A DNA stretch of 55,066 nucleotides from the NCBI GenBank assembly GCA_017991935.1, contig JAGOPP010000014.1:6448-61513 (forward strand). The letters run 5' to 3'. The DNA comes from Oscillospiraceae bacterium (GTDB taxonomy: Bacteria; Bacillota; Clostridia; Oscillospirales; Ruminococcaceae). Under the pieces are notes generated by a model. That model saw only the letters and a list, made by a program, of their open reading frames with translations, made no database searches and was not told where the DNA came from. The translations under genes were made by a program, and so were the position numbers. Below, piece by piece: positions 1-8,381 of the stretch. Positions within the stretch are counted from its first letter, which is position 1, and each line of letters opens with the position of its first letter.

Positions 1-218
1 GCGGCCGCGGCTTCGATCGCTTCGATCGTCAGGGCGCGGCTCTCGTTGTAGCTCGTGCCGAAGCTCACCATCAAAATCACTTTTTTCGCCTCGGCCGGCG
101 GCGTCTCTGCCTCGGAGGACGGTTCCGGCTCCGAAGGGCCCTCCGTCCCCGTCGCCGCGCAGGCGCCGAGAGAGAGCGCCATCAGAAGCGCCATCAGCAT
201 GGCTATGATTTTTTTCAT
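1..218 (-). CDS. cbiK: Sirohydrochlorin cobaltochelatase CbiK, lipoprotein type (partial, 3' end beyond window)
   Basis: The visible 72 codons start with MKKIIAMLMALLMALSLGAC, a lipoprotein signal with a lipobox ending LGAC, followed by a Thr/Glu/Ser/Pro-rich linker and then VILMVSFGTSYNESRALTIE, the characteristic beginning of CbiK-family chelatases. CbiK inserts Co2+ into sirohydrochlorin at the start of the anaerobic cobalamin pathway. The ATG at 218 is preceded by an AGGAGG ribosome site. The gene has its own promoter, cobalamin riboswitch and terminator, separate from the main cbi operon. The signal sequence implies that the protein is anchored outside the membrane, which is unusual for an enzyme whose substrate is made in the cytoplasm; related exported CbiK proteins are known in some anaerobes and may serve metal or haem handling instead. 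The C-terminal half is off the window, so catalytic His residues cannot be checked. Confidence 0.88.
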   Translation of the reverse strand, partial: MKKIIAMLMALLMALSLGACAATGTEGPSEPEPSSEAETPPAEAKKVILMVSFGTSYNESRALTIEAIEAAA

Positions 219-291
219 TTTTATGCCTCCTATTGTTCTGTCAAACATCCGCCGGCACGGGCTTGTTTCACCCGCGCCGGACCCGATTTAC

Positions 292-321
292 AAAAAAATC
301 CCCCGGCGTCATACCGGGGGA
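292..321 (-). terminator. Intrinsic terminator of the cbiK cobalamin riboswitch
   Basis: On the minus strand a CCCCCGG...CCGGGGG stem with a 7-nt loop is followed by ATTTTTTTG. It sits between the cobalamin aptamer and the cbiK ribosome site, where a riboswitch expression platform would be. Inference: ligand binding favours this terminator. Confidence 0.85.
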
Positions 322-420
322 ATCCTGCTTTTTTCTATGGCTCCCTGCCGAACATACCTGCCGAGGGCACGGGAACCGTCGTCTACGCACGATATTATCC
401 GAAATCCCGCGGAATCATAA

Positions 421-588
421 CGCAAACATATGGGCAAGTCTTCTGACTCCGGATTCCCGCGCCGCTTCCCTTCCCAAAGTTTCCTTCAGTGGATCTGAAA
501 CGGCGCCATCCGATTACAGCAACGGCATTGTGTGGGAATTTCACCCAACTTCCTTCTTGGCCCCGCGAAGGCGGAGGCTCATATGCGT
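421..588 (-). promoter_or_regulatory. Cobalamin riboswitch upstream of cbiK
   Basis: Read on the minus strand, the closing P1 helix pairs CGCATATG (588-580) with CATATG...GCG (434-421). Inside are the conserved segments GTGAAATTCCCACAC, CCACTG, GGGAAG and GGAGTCAGAAGACTTGCC, which match the cobalamin (B12) riboswitch consensus including the hallmark 3' AGTCAG-AGAC-TGCC block. A terminator follows at 292-321, so control is probably by transcription termination when cobalamin is plentiful. Confidence 0.92.
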
Positions 589-617
589 GTAACGGTCGGT
601 ATTCAATTGTCGACGTT

Positions 618-646
618 ATTGTATCCCTCCGCCGCCGCCCTGTCAA
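618..646 (-). promoter_or_regulatory. Sigma-A-type promoter for the riboswitch-cbiK unit
   Basis: Minus-strand TTGACA (646-641), a 17-bp spacer, then TACAAT (623-618). The riboswitch aptamer starts about 30 nt downstream, so cbiK is an independent transcription unit beginning 50 bp after the cbiC stop codon. Confidence 0.8.
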
Positions 647-693
647 CCGTTCCGGCCCTTCGGGACGCCTTTCCCGCAAAAACGGACAGGATG

Positions 694-1353
694 TTACTCG
701 CGGCGGTCCGCCGAGGCCCGATAGAGCAGCGCGTTGCAGATCGCCGCGGCCACGTTGCTGCCGCCTTTGCGCCCGCGCGCGACAATATAGGGGATGGCGC
801 GCTCCGAGAGCGTCGCGATCAGCTGCTCCTTCGCTTCCACCACGTGCACGAAGCCGACCGGCACGCCGACGACGAGCAGCGGCGCGGGGACGCTCCCCTC
901 CTCGAGCAGCTCGCACAGGCGAATTAAGGAGGTCGGCGCGTTCCCGACGGCCCAGACGAGCGGCACCCCCAGCGCGGCCGCCCGCTCCGCCGCCACGATG
1001 GAGCGCGTGCAGGCGCGGCGCTTCGCCTCGGCCGAGACTTCGGCGTCGGCGACAAAATTATAGACCCGCCCGCCGAAAGAGCCGAGCACATGGCCGTTGA
1101 TGCCGGACTGCGCCATACGCGTGTCCGTGACGATCGAAGCGCCGCCGCGCAGCGCCGCGATACCGGCCTCTACCGCGTTTTCAGAGAAAACGAGGTTGTC
1201 CGCGTAGTCGAAATCGGCCGTCGTGTGGATGACGCGCAGCACGATGGGCTCGGTCTCCGGCGAAAAAACGCGCCCGCCGAGCTCCTCCCGGATCGTCGCC
1301 ATGCTTTTTTGCTCGATCTCCATGGGGGTCATGGGCTCAAACTGGTAATTCAT
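694..1353 (-). CDS. cbiC: Cobalt-precorrin-8 methylmutase CbiC
   Basis: A 219-aa protein of normal CbiC/CobH length. It moves a methyl group from C-11 to C-12 of cobalt-precorrin-8 to give cobyrinate. The sequence contains [11 protein letters not shown] with the catalytic His at residue 43, the position of the essential His in CobH, and further on the conserved [11 protein letters not shown] and [15 protein letters not shown] segments. The ATG at 1353 was chosen because it gives the standard [19 protein letters not shown] terminus; an open frame continues upstream but only within cobQ. It overlaps the 3' end of cobQ by 17 bp, so the two are probably translationally coupled. It is the last gene before the separate cbiK unit. 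Confidence 0.95.
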   Translation of the reverse strand: MNYQFEPMTPMEIEQKSMATIREELGGRVFSPETEPIVLRVIHTTADFDYADNLVFSENAVEAGIAALRGGASIVTDTRMAQSGINGHVLGSFGGRVYNFVADAEVSAEAKRRACTRSIVAAERAAALGVPLVWAVGNAPTSLIRLCELLEEGSVPAPLLVVGVPVGFVHVVEAKEQLIATLSERAIPYIVARGRKGGSNVAAAICNALLYRASADRRE

Positions 1354-2833
1354 CGGTCTTCTCCAATATCTGATAAATTTTGTCCATATCGAGCGCCGCC
1401 CGGACGCCGGAGGCGAGCAGATCGTACTGTTTCTCCTTGTATTCGTCCCAGTCCTCCGCCGGGGCGGCGGGAGGGAGCCCCTTCGCGGCGAGCAGGCAGT
1501 CCACGAACCGCGAGGCGAACTCCGCCCTGTCAAACAATCCGTGGACATAGGTGCCGAAGACGTTTCCATGGCTGAGCCCGTCCGGGCGGTCCCCGTCCAG
1601 CAGCGCAAAAGCGCGATGCTCATGGGACGTTTTTCCCATATGGATCTCGTAGCCGTCAAACGCGGCCCCTTGCAGGGCCGAGAAAACGCCCTCCGCGTGC
1701 GCGACCGTCCCCGCCGTCCGCGTGCGGGTCTTGCCGGAGGCGAAGACCGTGTCGCAGGGCAGCAGGCAAAGTCCCTCGGCCTCGCCGCCGGCCTCCACGC
1801 CCAGAGGGTCGGAGAGACGTCTCCCGAGCATTTGGTACCCGCCGCAGACGCCCACGACCGCGCCGCCGGACTCCGCGTGGCGGCGGATCGGCTCCTCGAG
1901 CCCGGCTTCGCGCAGCCAAGCGAGGTCGCCCATCGTGTTTTTGGTCCCGGGCAGGATCACAAGATCGGGCCGCCCAAAGCGCCCGGGCGTCTCGACATAG
2001 CGTAGCGTCACCTCTCCCATCCGCTGTAAGGGGTTAAAATCCGTGAAGTTGCTGATGTGCGGCAGGCGGATCACCGCGACGTCGACCGCTCCCGTGCCCG
2101 CCTTTTGGGAAAACCGCTCCGAGAGGGAGTCCTCGTCATCCAGATCGACGGGCAGATAGGGCACCACGCCGACGACCGGCCGCCCGACAAGCCCCTCGAG
2201 CGTGCGGAGCCCCGGCTCCAAAATCGTCACGTCGCCGCGGAATTTGTTGACGATAAGGCCGCGGATGCGCCGCTGGTCGGCCTCGTCGAGCAGCTTGACC
2301 GTGCCGTAGAGCGAGGCGAACACGCCGCCCGGATCGATGTTGCCGCAGAGCAGCACCGGGGCGTCTGCCATCGCCGCCATGCCCATGTTGACGACGTCGT
2401 CCCGCTTGAGGTTGATCTCGGCGGGGCTGCCCGCGCCCTCGATCACGACGATGTCGTGCCCGGCGGCGAGGGACTCGAACGCGTTTTGGATCTCGGGGAT
2501 CAGGGACTGCTTCATCGCGAAATACTCCCTCGCGGTGAAATCCCCGCGAACGCGGCCGTTTACGATCACCTGCGAGCGGGTGTCCCCGGTCGGCTTGAGG
2601 AGGATCGGATTCATCCGCACGGAGGGCTCGACGCCCGCGGCCTCGGCCTGCATGACCTGCGCCCGGCCCATCTCCAAGCCCTCGCTCGTGATATAGGAGT
2701 TGAGCGCCATATTCTGGGACTTAAACGGCGCGACGGCGTACCCGTCCTGCCGGAAAATCCGGCACAGCGCGGCGCAGAGAAAGCTCTTGCCCGCGTTTGA
2801 GGTGGTGCCCTGCACCATGATGGTCTTCGCCAT
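1337..2833 (-). CDS. cobQ: Cobyric acid synthase CobQ/CbiP
   Basis: A 498-aa protein that uses ATP and glutamine to amidate the b, d, e and g side chains of the corrin ring. The N-terminal dethiobiotin-synthetase-like ATP domain begins [18 protein letters not shown] with the P-loop; [12 protein letters not shown] and [13 protein letters not shown] are typical of CobQ. The C-terminal half is a class I glutamine amidotransferase with [10 protein letters not shown] (nucleophile Cys) and GTYVHGLFD (His). An AGGAGGG site lies 7 nt before the ATG. A 287-bp gap separates it from cbiB, so it may be either read through from the main operon or transcribed on its own; no clear promoter was found in the gap. 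The 3' end overlaps cbiC. Confidence 0.96.
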   Translation of the reverse strand: MAKTIMVQGTTSNAGKSFLCAALCRIFRQDGYAVAPFKSQNMALNSYITSEGLEMGRAQVMQAEAAGVEPSVRMNPILLKPTGDTRSQVIVNGRVRGDFTAREYFAMKQSLIPEIQNAFESLAAGHDIVVIEGAGSPAEINLKRDDVVNMGMAAMADAPVLLCGNIDPGGVFASLYGTVKLLDEADQRRIRGLIVNKFRGDVTILEPGLRTLEGLVGRPVVGVVPYLPVDLDDEDSLSERFSQKAGTGAVDVAVIRLPHISNFTDFNPLQRMGEVTLRYVETPGRFGRPDLVILPGTKNTMGDLAWLREAGLEEPIRRHAESGGAVVGVCGGYQMLGRRLSDPLGVEAGGEAEGLCLLPCDTVFASGKTRTRTAGTVAHAEGVFSALQGAAFDGYEIHMGKTSHEHRAFALLDGDRPDGLSHGNVFGTYVHGLFDRAEFASRFVDCLLAAKGLPPAAPAEDWDEYKEKQYDLLASGVRAALDMDKIYQILEKTDELPV

Positions 2834-3120
2834 GGAATCCCTCCTCTTCGGCGCGCCTGAAAACGCGCCGGCATTGTTCGGCGTCTAAACGGGGATACGG
2901 CATGCCGCCCGGCCCCCGAAACCCGTTTCGCCGACGGGCGCCCGGGGCGCCCGCGTCCGGCTCATCCGCGTCCTACCGCTCCGGGGAGCGGCGGAAACGG
3001 CGGTTCGCGCTCCGGCACTCCCGTCCGGCTTCCGCGGGGATGGGGGCGGGGTTCTTCCCGCCTTTGTTCCCCCGCGCTCACGTATTCTCTTATTTTATAA
3101 GCCCATGCTCATGCGGTTTT

Positions 3121-4080
3121 TTAGAGGAAAATCAGCGGGAGCAGCACAAACAGGGCCCAGCTGATTGCCGAGGTCACGAGCATCAGGCGGTTTGCCCGGC
3201 GGATGTCCTCCGCCTCGACCGGACGCGCGCCGTCCCCGAGATAGGGCTTCTCCACCAACACGCCGCCGTAATAATTCGGCCCGTTGAGCCGCAGCCCGAG
3301 CGCGCCCGCGCAGGCTGCCTCGGTCTGCGCGGAATTCGGGGAGGCGTGCTTGTTTCTGTCGCGTAGGAAAACGCGCCACGCGCCGCTCCCCGAAAGGCCG
3401 GCGAGCGGGGCCGAGAGGCACATCAGCACGCCCGCGACGCGGGCGGGGAGATAGTTGCACACGTCGTCAAGCTTCGCGGCGGCGCGGCCGAAATACAGAT
3501 ATTTCTCATTTTTATAGCCCACCATCGAATCCATGGTGTTCACCGCTTTATAAACCATCCCGAGCGGCGCGCCGCCCAGCGCCATAAAAAGCAGCGGCGC
3601 GATCTCGCCGTCGGAGGCGTTCTCCGCCACGGTCTCCACCGTCGCCCGGGCGACGCCCGCCGCGTCCAGCCGGTCCGTGTCCCGCCCGACGATCCCCGAG
3701 ACCGCCCGGCGCGCCTCGTCAAGCGTACCTTTCGTCAGCGCGCGGTGGACGGCCATGCCCGCGTCGCGCAGCGACCGCGCCGCCAGCAGCTCGGCGCAGA
3801 GCACCGTCTCGAGCGCGAGGCCGATGTATGGGTGAAGCAGGTACGCACCCGCGAGGACGGCCCACGCGATCCCTCCGGAGAGCGCCGGCACCGCCGCCGC
3901 GAGCGCCGCGCCGGCATAAAGCTCCCCCTTCGCCGTCGCCGGGAATCTCTTTCGCAAAAGGCGCTCCAGCGCCGCGATCAGCCTCCCGATGCCCCGGACG
4001 GGGTGGGGCAGCCAGAGCGGGTCCCCGATCAGCAGATCGAGCAAAAAGCCCGCCGCAAGGGCGTATAAATGCATCGTCAT
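3121..4080 (-). CDS. cbiB: Adenosylcobinamide-phosphate synthase CbiB (membrane)
   Basis: A 319-aa integral membrane protein of the CbiB/CobD family, which attaches the aminopropanol (phosphate) arm to cobyric acid. The N terminus has the signature LDLLIGDPLWLPHPVRGIG, and the middle has ETVAENASDGEIAPLLFMAL and KAVNTMDSMVGYKNEKY, all strongly conserved. Several hydrophobic segments occur, including one at the extreme C terminus (ISWALFVLLPLIFL). The ATG at 4080 overlaps the cbiA stop as ATGA, indicating translational coupling. A second ATG two codons later could also serve. Confidence 0.96.
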   Translation of the reverse strand: MTMHLYALAAGFLLDLLIGDPLWLPHPVRGIGRLIAALERLLRKRFPATAKGELYAGAALAAAVPALSGGIAWAVLAGAYLLHPYIGLALETVLCAELLAARSLRDAGMAVHRALTKGTLDEARRAVSGIVGRDTDRLDAAGVARATVETVAENASDGEIAPLLFMALGGAPLGMVYKAVNTMDSMVGYKNEKYLYFGRAAAKLDDVCNYLPARVAGVLMCLSAPLAGLSGSGAWRVFLRDRNKHASPNSAQTEAACAGALGLRLNGPNYYGGVLVEKPYLGDGARPVEAEDIRRANRLMLVTSAISWALFVLLPLIFL

Positions 4081-5444
4081 CCTCTTTTCCTCCATTCCGC
4101 GCAAGATGTCACAAAGGCGGCGGCCGCCTCCGGGTGGCCATAGAGGTAGAGGTGCGGAAACCCGGCGTACAGATGGGCGTTCGTGTAACCGCATGGCCAC
4201 CATGCGGCCGACTGCGGCCGCCGCGCCGTGAAATCCTCCCCCGGCGCCTCGCTCTCCCAACAGTGGAACTCGTGGGCCGGGCAGTTGGTTCCGGCTGGCC
4301 CCAGAAGGCCGTCCCGCTGTGCCGTCAGCGTCACGTAGCCGAAGCGCAGCAGCTTCCCCGCCGGGTAGGCCCGGCCCGAAATGACGCCCGCCATCGGAAA
4401 GGGGCGTCCTTGCGCGTCCTTGAGCGTGTCGTGCAGGTAGAGGAACCCGCCGCACTCCGCGAGAATGGGCATACCGGAACGGGCGGCCTCCCGCACCGCT
4501 TCCAGCATCGCGGCGTTCTCCGAGAGCTCTTCGGCATGGAGCTCGGGGTACCCGCCGCCGAGATAGAGCCCGGAGACCCCCTCCGGCAGGCCTTCGTCGG
4601 CAAGCGGCGAAAACGCCGCAAGCTCCGCGCCCAGTTTCTCTAAAAGGCGTAAATTTTCCTGATAATAAAAGCAAAAGGCGTTGTCCCTCGCCACCGCGAT
4701 CCTCGGCTTCCCCGGCACGGGAGCGGGCAGCGGCGGCTCCCGAATCTCGAGCTCCGGCGCGGACTCCGCAAGCCGCGTAAGCTCGTCGATCCGGATCGTC
4801 CGCTCCGCCTGCTCCGCGAGGAGGCGGAGCTTTTCCTTAATATTTTCAATCTCCCCGGCGGTCACGAGGCCGAGGTGCCGGCTCTCGAAGGAGACCTCCG
4901 GCATTTTCGGCAGATACCCGTACGCTGTGAGGCCGGTCTCCTTCTCCACCATCTCCCGCAGGCGGCGGTACTGCTCCTCGCCGACGTGGTTGAAGATCAC
5001 GCCCCGGATATTCGCGTCCGGCCGGAAGGAGGCCATCCCCTTGCAGACCGCGGCCGCGCTGAGGGAGCAGCTCTCCCCATTCATCACCAGCACCGCGGGG
5101 GTCTTGGTCGCCCGCGCCACCTCGTAGGCGGAGTCGGTCCCCGTCGGGCCGATGCCGTCGTAGTAGCCCATGGCCCCCTCGAGCACGGCCGGGCCGCAGC
5201 CCTCCGCGCTCTCCGCGAGCAGATAGCACAGCGTCTCCGCGTCCGTAAAAAACAGGTCGAGGTTGGCCGCCGGGATGCCGGTGACCGTCCGGTGAAACAT
5301 CGGATCGATATAATCCGGCCCGCATTTGCAGGCGACGGGGCGCAGCCCGCGCCGCTGCAGCGCGCCCAAAACCGCGCAGGTCACGGTGGTCTTGCCGCAG
5401 TCGCTGCCCTGCGCGGTGATCAGGATTCTCGGGATCTTCCTCAT
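4077..5444 (-). CDS. cbiA: Cobyrinic acid a,c-diamide synthase CbiA
   Basis: A 455-aa ATP- and glutamine-dependent enzyme amidating the a and c carboxylates of cobyrinate. The N-terminal P-loop is ITAQGSDCGKTTVTCAVLGA, followed by KCGPDYIDPMFH and EGAMGYYDG, diagnostic for CbiA/CobB. The C-terminal glutaminase domain has LYLGGGYPELHAEELSEN and ILAECGGFLYL with the nucleophilic Cys. The start overlaps the cbiET stop (ATGA) and the stop overlaps cbiB (ATGA), so the three genes are tightly coupled. Confidence 0.96.
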   Translation of the reverse strand: MRKIPRILITAQGSDCGKTTVTCAVLGALQRRGLRPVACKCGPDYIDPMFHRTVTGIPAANLDLFFTDAETLCYLLAESAEGCGPAVLEGAMGYYDGIGPTGTDSAYEVARATKTPAVLVMNGESCSLSAAAVCKGMASFRPDANIRGVIFNHVGEEQYRRLREMVEKETGLTAYGYLPKMPEVSFESRHLGLVTAGEIENIKEKLRLLAEQAERTIRIDELTRLAESAPELEIREPPLPAPVPGKPRIAVARDNAFCFYYQENLRLLEKLGAELAAFSPLADEGLPEGVSGLYLGGGYPELHAEELSENAAMLEAVREAARSGMPILAECGGFLYLHDTLKDAQGRPFPMAGVISGRAYPAGKLLRFGYVTLTAQRDGLLGPAGTNCPAHEFHCWESEAPGEDFTARRPQSAAWWPCGYTNAHLYAGFPHLYLYGHPEAAAAFVTSCAEWRKRG

Positions 5445-6649
5445 ACGTTACCCTCCCCGGAAAGAATATAGATGGGATTGCTTGCCTGCATCAGGTGGTA
5501 CGCACCGGCGAGGCGCGCCTTCGAGACCGCGAGCTCTATGATCTCCGTGTCCCTCAGGTTCAAAATTTCAAAGCAGCGCGCCGTCTCCGCGAGCGTCTCG
5601 AGCGTGACCGCCGTCACGACGACCCGCGCGGCCGGATTTTTTTGCAGCGCCGCCCGGAGGATCTCCTCCATGGAGCCGCCGGAGCCGCCCACAAACACCC
5701 GGTCCGGCGGCGGCAGCGCCCCCAGCGCTCCCGGCGCCTCGCCCGCGACGATTTCCATATTGTAAGCGCAAAACCGCGCGCGGTTTTGGTCTAAGAGCGA
5801 GAGCGCCTCCCCGTCCCGCTCGACGGCGAACACCCGCCCGCCCGGCGCGGCGAGCGCGCACTCCACGGAAACGGACCCCGTGCCCGCCCCCACGTCCCAC
5901 ACGGTATCGCGGGGGGTGAGGCGGAGTTTCGAGAGGCAGACCGCCCGGACCTCCGACTTTGTCATCGGCGTCGACCCGCGCAGGAACGCCTCGTCCGGGA
6001 TGCCGGGCAGCGGCACGCCCGCACGGACGGGCTTCTCGTTAAAAACAAGCAGTACGGCGAGGTCGGAAAATTCCATGCCGGAGAGCGCCCGGACCGTGCC
6101 ATGCACAATCCGCTCCTCCGGGTAGGAAAGCCACTCCCCCGCGCACGCAGGAAGCTCCCCCATGCCGCGCTCCGTAAGCTCCCGGCAGACGTCCTGCACC
6201 CGGCGGCTGCCTCCGGTTAAGAAAAATGTTTTTTCATGGCATTGCGCCTCGCCTGCGCAGTCCGCCTCGCGCCCGTGCGCCGAGACACAGTATGCGTCCT
6301 GCCACGCCGTATGCGCCTTCGCGCAGAGGTACTGAAGCGAGGACAGCCCCGGCAAAACGTCGTATTCCCTGTCCCCTAATAGCGGGAACAGGCTCTCGGC
6401 CCCGCTGTAAAATCCCGTGTCCCCGGAATAGAGCACGGCCGTGTTTTTTCCCTCATGGGCGCGGACCGCCGCGGCCACGTCCTCCGCGCGGACGGCCGGG
6501 ACCCGCTCGGCGGAGAGGCCGGAAAACGCCTCCAGCAGCCGCTCCGCGCCGATCAGCGCCTCCGCCTCTTCGACCGCGCGCTTCGCCGCGACCGTCAGCG
6601 TATCCGGATTTCCCATGCCGATCCCTATTAGGGTCAGTTTCCCGCTCAT
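5441..6649 (-). CDS. cbiET: CbiE-CbiT fusion: cobalt-precorrin-5B/7 C5-methyltransferase and precorrin-6B C15-methyltransferase (decarboxylating)
   Basis: A 402-aa two-domain protein. Residues 1 to about 205 form a tetrapyrrole methylase (CbiE) starting MSGKLTLIGIGMGNPDTLT with the glycine-rich SAM site and YSGDTGFYSGAESL. Residues about 210-402 form a class I methyltransferase (CbiT) with VWDVGAGTGSVSVECAL as SAM motif I and DRVFVGGSGG. It methylates C-5 and C-15 and decarboxylates the C-12 acetate. The ATG at 6649 was preferred to an in-frame ATG at 6718 because it has a GGGGGT site 7 nt upstream and gives the standard CbiE N terminus; the upstream extension lies in a duplicated spacer. The fusion is common in anaerobic Firmicutes. 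Confidence 0.94.
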   Translation of the reverse strand: MSGKLTLIGIGMGNPDTLTVAAKRAVEEAEALIGAERLLEAFSGLSAERVPAVRAEDVAAAVRAHEGKNTAVLYSGDTGFYSGAESLFPLLGDREYDVLPGLSSLQYLCAKAHTAWQDAYCVSAHGREADCAGEAQCHEKTFFLTGGSRRVQDVCRELTERGMGELPACAGEWLSYPEERIVHGTVRALSGMEFSDLAVLLVFNEKPVRAGVPLPGIPDEAFLRGSTPMTKSEVRAVCLSKLRLTPRDTVWDVGAGTGSVSVECALAAPGGRVFAVERDGEALSLLDQNRARFCAYNMEIVAGEAPGALGALPPPDRVFVGGSGGSMEEILRAALQKNPAARVVVTAVTLETLAETARCFEILNLRDTEIIELAVSKARLAGAYHLMQASNPIYILSGEGNV

Positions 6650-6690
6650 GGGCGGACCCCCTTTCGACACGCAAACCCGCGTCTTTCGCG

Positions 6691-6932
6691 GGCAGCCGTT
6701 TTTTGATGTTATCCTCATGCCGCGGATGGCGGAACGGCGGTTTCACCGAAAACCGGGCCTTTGCTCACCGCCACGGCAGGTTTTCCAAAGTGTCAAGCAG
6801 CTTTTTCCCCGGCAGCCGTTTTTTGATGTTATCCTCATGCCGCGGATGGCGGAACGCCGGTTTCCTTCAAAAAACCGAGCCTTTGCTCACCGCCGCGGCA
6901 GGTTTTCCAAAATATCGAGCAGCTCTTCCCGC
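6691..6932. repeat. Imperfect 120-bp tandem duplication spanning the 3' end of cbiJ and the cbiJ-cbiET spacer
   Basis: Copy A begins at 6691 and copy B at 6811, both with ggcagccgttttttgatgtt followed by a shared stretch through the ccgcggatggcggaac region. The copies then diverge for about 15 bp (copy B is 2 bp longer) and rejoin at ctttgctcaccgcc. The cbiJ stop codon is in copy B; copy A contains a second version of the last dozen cbiJ codons (ending LENLPWR and stop) that is no longer connected to a gene. Confidence 0.9.
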
Positions 6933-7648
6933 GTCAGGCCGTCCTCCTCCCGCCTGCGGATCACAAGCAGCAGGGCGGCGGCCTCCTTCGCGGCCTGTGC
7001 CTTCTCGGCGAAGCCTCCCGCGGCACCGGTATCCTTAGTCACCAGCGCGCGGATCTCATATTCCAGCAGCATCGCGAGATTGAGCCTTTTGCTGAACGGC
7101 CCCTGCATGCACAGGAGATGGGAGGGCAAAAACCCGAGCCCCAGCGCCCGCTCGAGCGGCTCCGCCTGCGGCAGGATGCGGACATAGAGCCGCTCCCGGT
7201 AATCCGGCACGGACGTGAATTCCGAAAGTTCCTTGCTGCCCGTCGTCAAAAGCGCGTTGCCGGGGAGCGTGCTCAAAATCCGGGCGGCGTCCGCGGCGTT
7301 CTCCGCGAAACGGGTCTCGCAGCCGCAGGCGGGGACCTGCGGGCGCAGTAGGCGCAGGCAAGGCAGTCCCATCTCACCGGCGGCGGCGCGGATGTTTTCC
7401 GTCGCCTCGACGGCGTACGGGTGCGTGGCGTCCACGATCGCCGCGAAGCCGTTTTCTTTTATGTATCCTATCATTTCGGCCCGATCCATCCGGCCCGCAT
7501 GGATCTCGACCCCCGGCAAGCCCTCCAGCAGCTCGCCGCCGTAGTCCGTGGCGACGCTGGCGGTCACCCCCCAGCCGCGCAGGAGAAGCGCGGCGGCCAG
7601 CTCCCGGGCGTCGGCCGTGCCGCCGAAGAGCAGGATCCGCCTATTCAT
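6887..7648 (-). CDS. cbiJ: Cobalt-precorrin-6A reductase CbiJ
   Basis: A 253-aa NAD(P)H-dependent reductase of the macrocycle at C-18/C-19. The N terminus MNRRILLFGGTADAREL is the family signature, DATHPYAVEATENIR contains the conserved DATHPYA motif, and LLTTGSKEL and YVRILP also fit CbiJ/CobK. The ATG at 7648 is used; it overlaps the cbiH stop by 8 bp. The frame is open further upstream but only inside cbiH. The last codons are duplicated in the spacer downstream (see the 6691-6932 repeat). Confidence 0.94.
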   Translation of the reverse strand: MNRRILLFGGTADARELAAALLLRGWGVTASVATDYGGELLEGLPGVEIHAGRMDRAEMIGYIKENGFAAIVDATHPYAVEATENIRAAAGEMGLPCLRLLRPQVPACGCETRFAENAADAARILSTLPGNALLTTGSKELSEFTSVPDYRERLYVRILPQAEPLERALGLGFLPSHLLCMQGPFSKRLNLAMLLEYEIRALVTKDTGAAGGFAEKAQAAKEAAALLLVIRRREEDGLTREELLDILENLPRR

Positions 7649-8381
7649 GGAGCGGATACCCGCGCGGCGTGACCATGCGCCCGCCGATCTCCCGCGTTTG
7701 GGTGCTCCCGACAAACGCCGTGGTGAACATGTCGGCCGGCGCGTCCCGCAGCTCCCGCAGCGTCAGCGCCCGCATGGATTCCCCCTCCCGGCCGATCCGC
7801 CACGCCATGCCGCAGACCGTCCCCGGGGATTTTATCTCGAGCAAAACCTCGCAGGCGCGGGAAAGATAATCCGCGCGGTGGAGGCTCGCCGGGTTATAGA
7901 GGCAGATGATGAAATCGCCCTCTGCCGCCATGCGCAGCCGTTTTTCGATCATCTCCCAAGGCGTCAAAAGGTCCGAGAGCGAGATCACCGCGAAGTCGTG
8001 CCCGAGCGGCGCGCCCAGAAGCGCGGCCCCGCTGCACGCGGCCGTCACGCCCGGCACAACCTCGATCTCCACCGGCTCCGGCAGCGCGGCGTTAAGCTCC
8101 AAGCAGAGCCCCGCCATGCCGTAGACGCCCGGATCGCCCGAGCAGATCATCGCGACCAATTTTCCCTCGGCCGCCTTTTCGAGCGCCAAGCGGCAGCGCT
8201 CCTCCTCGCCGCACATGCCGGTAGAGAGAAACTCCTTCTCCGGGTAATCGTCCCGCACGAGCGACACATACCCGCCGTAGCCGGCGATCACGTCACACAC
8301 CTCGAGCACCGACGCGGCCCGCAGGGTCATATCCTGCCCGCCTCCGCCGCCGATCCCAACGACCGTCAGTTTTCCCGCCAT
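7641..8381 (-). CDS. cbiH: Cobalt-precorrin-3B C17-methyltransferase CbiH
   Basis: A 246-aa tetrapyrrole (SAM) methylase that methylates C-17 with ring contraction. It begins MAGKLTVVGIGGGGGQDMTL (glycine-rich SAM loop), and has VIAGYGGYVSLV, SGDPGVYGMAG, VVPGVTAACSGAALLGAPLGHDF and LYNPAS, which identify CbiH rather than the related CbiF or CbiL. It overlaps cbiG by 16 bp upstream and cbiJ by 8 bp downstream. Confidence 0.95.
   Translation of the reverse strand: MAGKLTVVGIGGGGGQDMTLRAASVLEVCDVIAGYGGYVSLVRDDYPEKEFLSTGMCGEEERCRLALEKAAEGKLVAMICSGDPGVYGMAGLCLELNAALPEPVEIEVVPGVTAACSGAALLGAPLGHDFAVISLSDLLTPWEMIEKRLRMAAEGDFIICLYNPASLHRADYLSRACEVLLEIKSPGTVCGMAWRIGREGESMRALTLRELRDAPADMFTTAFVGSTQTREIGGRMVTPRGYPLHE

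Noticed and set aside
694..1659. CbiC starting far upstream (321 aa)
   Set aside because: The extra N-terminal part lies inside cobQ and is Arg/Ser/Thr-rich shadow sequence; the MNYQF start gives the standard length.
6650..6718. N-terminal extension of CbiET from an in-frame ATG at 6718
   Set aside because: The extension lies in the duplicated spacer, has no family similarity, and the ATG at 6649 has a good ribosome site.
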